A stretch of 7,207 bases of DNA from Pseudomonadota bacterium (GTDB lineage: Bacteria; Pseudomonadota; Alphaproteobacteria; Rhizobiales; Rhizobiaceae): positions 1 through 7,207 of the forward strand of contig JAEZHO010000267.1 of the NCBI GenBank assembly GCA_023416545.1, in the 5' to 3' direction. Shown here one piece after another: positions 5,093 to 7,207 of this stretch (the stretch's first letter is position 1; the number at the start of each line of letters is the position of its first letter). Below the pieces are notes generated by a model. It saw only the letters and a program-made list of their open reading frames with translations, did no database searches and was not told the DNA's origin. The translations under genes were made by a program, and so were the position numbers.

Positions 5093-6414
5093 GCGCGGAA
5101 ATGATCATCCTCTTCATGTTCTCGTCCATGCTGCTCAGCATGCTGACGGGGCAGCGCGTCTTTGCCGTGATCGGCTTCGTGGGCGTCGTCGCGGCCGCGA
5201 TCCTGTGGGGGAACGGCGGCTTCGAGATGGGCTTCGCGGCGGCGATGAAGCTGATGAAGTGGTATCCGCTGCTGACGCTGCCGATGTTCATCTTCATGGG
5301 ATACCTGCTGTCGGAATCCGGGATCGCGGAGGACCTCTACAAGGCCTTCCACGTGTGGATGGGCGGCCTCCGGGGCGGCCTGGCACTCGGCACGATCGGA
5401 CTGATGGTCATCATTTCAGCCATGAACGGCCTGTCGGTGGCCGGCATGGCCATCGGCGCCACGATCGCGCTTCCGGAACTGCTGAAGCGCGGCTACGACA
5501 AGACGATGGTGTCCGGCGTCATCCAGGCCGGCAGTTCGCTCGGGATCCTCGTGCCGCCGAGCGTCGTGCTGGTCCTCTACGGGATGATCGCCCGCCAGCC
5601 GGTCGGCCAGCTCTGGCTCGCCGGCGTGTTTCCCGGCCTGCTGCTTGCGGCGCTGTTTGCGCTCTACATCGTGATCCGCTGCCATTTCAACCCGGCGCTC
5701 GGGCCCGTGCTTCCGAAGGAGGAGCGCAACCTGCCGCTGGCGGAGAAGCTGAAGCTGCTCCGGGCCGGGATACTGCCCTTCCTCATCTTCTTCCTGATGA
5801 TGGGGCTTTTCCTGATGGGCTATACGAGCCTGGTGGAAAGCTCGGCGGTCGGCGCCCTTTCCGCCCTCGTCGTCGCCGCGTTCAAGGGCCGGCTCGGCAA
5901 TGGCGTGCTGACCCGGACGATCGAGCAGACGCTCGGCATCTCGTGCATGTTCATGTGGATCATCCTCGCCGCCCTCTGCTTCGGCGCCGTCTTCGACGGG
6001 CTGGGCGCGGTGCGGGCAATCGAGGGCCTGCTGATCAATGACTGGGGCCTGTCGCCATGGACGATCCTGATCATCATGCAACTGTCCTTCATCCTGACGG
6101 GCATGTTCCTGGATGATACCGCGATGCTGGTCATCGTCGCGCCGCTCTACATCCCGCTGGTCGGAAAGCTCGGCTTCGACCTCATCTGGTACGGCGTGCT
6201 CTACACGATCACCTGCCAGATCTCCTACATGACGCCGCCGTTCGGCTACAATCTCTTCCTGATGCGGGCCATGGCGCCGCCGGAGATTTCGCTCGCCGAC
6301 ATCTACCGGTCCGTCTGGCCATTCGTGATGGTGATGATGATCGGCCTCGCCATCATCATGGCCTTCCCGCAGATCGCACTCTGGCTGCCGGAGCAGATCA
6401 GTGTCCGCGGCTGA
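5089..6414 (+). CDS. TRAP transporter large transmembrane subunit (DctM type)
   Basis: A 441-residue, very hydrophobic inner-membrane protein of the ion-transporter superfamily, forming the sodium- or proton-coupled transport domain of a TRAP system. About 11-12 helices can be traced. Typical motifs are LLTLPMFIFMGYLLSESGIA (61-80), GGLRGGLALGTI (92-103), the inverted-repeat hairpin block QAGSSLGILVPPSVVLVLYG (146-165), TGMFLDDTAMLVIVAPLYIP (337-356, second hairpin) and SYMTPPFGYNLFLMR (379-393). The length matches the family. The ATG at 5089 overlaps the stop of the small subunit; the frame is open further upstream, but only as an out-of-frame shadow of that gene. The binding-protein gene follows after 99 bases. 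Substrate type cannot be deduced from this subunit, although known TRAP systems mostly carry organic acids. Confidence 0.97.
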   Translation: MSAEMIILFMFSSMLLSMLTGQRVFAVIGFVGVVAAAILWGNGGFEMGFAAAMKLMKWYPLLTLPMFIFMGYLLSESGIAEDLYKAFHVWMGGLRGGLALGTIGLMVIISAMNGLSVAGMAIGATIALPELLKRGYDKTMVSGVIQAGSSLGILVPPSVVLVLYGMIARQPVGQLWLAGVFPGLLLAALFALYIVIRCHFNPALGPVLPKEERNLPLAEKLKLLRAGILPFLIFFLMMGLFLMGYTSLVESSAVGALSALVVAAFKGRLGNGVLTRTIEQTLGISCMFMWIILAALCFGAVFDGLGAVRAIEGLLINDWGLSPWTILIIMQLSFILTGMFLDDTAMLVIVAPLYIPLVGKLGFDLIWYGVLYTITCQISYMTPPFGYNLFLMRAMAPPEISLADIYRSVWPFVMVMMIGLAIIMAFPQIALWLPEQISVRG

Positions 6415-6430
6415 CCCCCGACATATCGAC

Positions 6431-6452
6431 AAGAGCCCGGAACACGGGCCTT
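6431..6452 (+). promoter_or_regulatory. stem-loop between TRAP large-subunit and binding-protein genes
   Basis: AAG-(A bulge)-GCCCG at 6431-6439 pairs with CGGGC-CTT at 6445-6452 around the loop GAACA, giving eight pairs with one bulged base. CCTTACCC follows, not a proper U-tract, so full termination is unlikely. It may be a processing or attenuation point allowing a different amount of binding protein from the membrane subunits. A smaller GC hairpin (CGCCG at 6460-6464 with CGGCG at 6471-6475) lies just downstream. Confidence 0.4.
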
Positions 6453-6501
6453 CCTTACCCGCCGTTGGCGCGGCGTGGCGTGACTGGATCAATCAACAAC
6501 A

Positions 6502-6507
6502 GAGGGA
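6502..6507 (+). promoter_or_regulatory. ribosome-binding site of the TRAP binding protein
   Basis: GAGGGA lies six bases before the ATG at 6514. It is clearly stronger than the sites before the amidohydrolase and the small TRAP subunit, consistent with a high need for the periplasmic component. Confidence 0.7.
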
Positions 6508-6513
6508 ACAGAC

Positions 6514-7207
6514 ATGACCAACAGACGAGAATTCCTGAAGAAGGCCGGTATCACCGCCGCCGCGGCCGGACCGGCCATCCTCGCCGCGCCCCATGTCAGG
6601 GCGCAGGCGCCCATCCGCTGGAGGCTACAGACCTATGCGGGGCCGGCACTCGCCGAGCACGTGATCAGGCCGGCAATCGACAGTTTCAACAAGATCGCCG
6701 CCGGCCAGATGGAGATCGAACTCTACACGGCCGACCAGCTCGTTCCGACCGGAGAACTCTTCCGCGCCATGCAGGCGGGCACGATCGACGCGGTGCAGTC
6801 GGACGACGACTCAATGAATTCGCCGGTCGATATCAAGGTGTTCGGGGGCTATTTCCCCTTCGCCTCGCGCTACAGCCTCGACGTCCCGACGCTGTTTCAC
6901 CAGTACGGGCTGAAGGATATCTGGGAGGAGGCCTATAACGAGGTCGGCGTGAAGTGGCTGTCGGCGGGTGCCTGGGACCCCTGCAATTTCGCCACCAACA
7001 AACCGCTGAAGAGCCTCGAGGACCTGAAGGGGCTGCGGATATTCACCTTCCCGACGGCCGGACAGTTCCTCACCCGCTTCGGCGTCGTGCCGGTCACGCT
7101 TCCGTGGGAAGACGTCCAGGTCGCCATGCAGACCGGCGAGATCGACGGGATCGCCTGGTCGGGCATCACCGAGGACTACACGGTCGGCTGGGCGGACGTC
7201 ACGAAGT
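6514..7207 (+). CDS. TRAP transporter substrate-binding protein (DctP type), Tat signal, partial
   Basis: The periplasmic receptor of the TRAP system; 231 residues are present and the C-terminal third (family total roughly 330-370) lies beyond the right edge. The N-terminus is a clear twin-arginine signal: NRREFLKKAG at 3-12, an alanine-rich hydrophobic core at 13-25, and a likely cleavage near VRAQA (28-32). This means export in a folded state, as seen in the TakP-like group of TRAP binding proteins. Domain features include the first strand IRWRLQTYAG (34-43), QLVPTGELFRAMQAGTIDA (75-93), the segment LKGLRIF (171-177) whose R175 is in the position of the carboxylate-binding arginine of DctP proteins, and the following TLPWEDVQVAMQTGEIDG (195-212) typical of the family. 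The start is fixed by GAGGGA at a six-base spacing. A conserved arginine suggests a carboxylate ligand, possibly an N-acyl amino acid given the amidohydrolase in the same apparent operon; that last step is inference. Confidence 0.95.
   Translation, partial: MTNRREFLKKAGITAAAAGPAILAAPHVRAQAPIRWRLQTYAGPALAEHVIRPAIDSFNKIAAGQMEIELYTADQLVPTGELFRAMQAGTIDAVQSDDDSMNSPVDIKVFGGYFPFASRYSLDVPTLFHQYGLKDIWEEAYNEVGVKWLSAGAWDPCNFATNKPLKSLEDLKGLRIFTFPTAGQFLTRFGVVPVTLPWEDVQVAMQTGEIDGIAWSGITEDYTVGWADVTK

Noticed and set aside
6431..6475. Rho-independent terminator ending the TRAP membrane-subunit transcript
   Set aside because: The stems are short or bulged and no U-run follows, and the receptor gene just downstream is needed for the same transporter.
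5416..6492. Minus-strand open frame of 358 codons opposite the TRAP large subunit
   Set aside because: It is rich in His, Asp, Glu, Gln and Arg, the mirror image of hydrophobic codons, and has no domain or ribosome-binding evidence. It is a shadow of the membrane protein gene.

Overview
The window is GC-rich with strongly GC-biased third codon positions. It carries the dense mix of periplasmic-binding-protein transporters and RpiR-type regulation usual in soil or plant-associated Alphaproteobacteria. A member of the Rhizobiales (Rhizobium/Sinorhizobium/Mesorhizobium-like) is the best guess from gene content and style; nothing in the sequence proves the genus. No RNA genes, CRISPR arrays, insertion sequences or att sites were seen, and no stretch over 300 bases lacks a gene.

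Layout. The left half is on the minus strand and reads right to left: an RpiR-family regulator (2668-3555), an ABC-type periplasmic solute-binding protein (1436-2542), and two inner-membrane permeases (443-1318, then 1-446, cut by the window edge). The permease genes overlap by four bases (ATGA). The ATPase expected for this importer is not in the window and probably lies beyond the left edge. The right half is on the plus strand: an N-formylglutamate amidohydrolase-family enzyme (3718-4515), then a TRAP transporter in the order small membrane subunit (4583-5092), large membrane subunit (5089-6414, again with an ATGA overlap) and Tat-exported solute-binding protein (6514 to the right edge, incomplete).

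Control. The regulator and the amidohydrolase are divergent, with 162 bases between their chosen starts. This gap holds a perfect 10-base inverted repeat (3617-3626 / 3650-3659). Each arm carries a TTGAC -35-like hexamer pointing outward, so two back-to-back promoters share one symmetric element. A perfect 10-base palindrome (3591-3600) covers the -10 of the regulator promoter. A second regulatory patch, with repeated GGTATTCCT and an imperfect 17-base palindrome, precedes the solute-binding protein gene. Stem-loops without clear U-tracts sit between the ABC binding-protein and permease genes and between the TRAP large-subunit and binding-protein genes.

Interpretation. The locus looks like an uptake-and-hydrolysis module: one ATP-driven and one ion-driven importer of high-affinity type flank an amidase and a sugar-phosphate-type regulator. 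The individual families are clear. The substrate, the shared regulation and the functional link between the two transporters are inferred. No other histidine-utilisation genes are visible, so the amidohydrolase may act on an N-acylated compound delivered by one of the transporters instead of in the standard Hut pathway. I did not find an obviously new class of system; the most noteworthy points are the symmetric divergent control region and the orphan amidohydrolase between two transporters.
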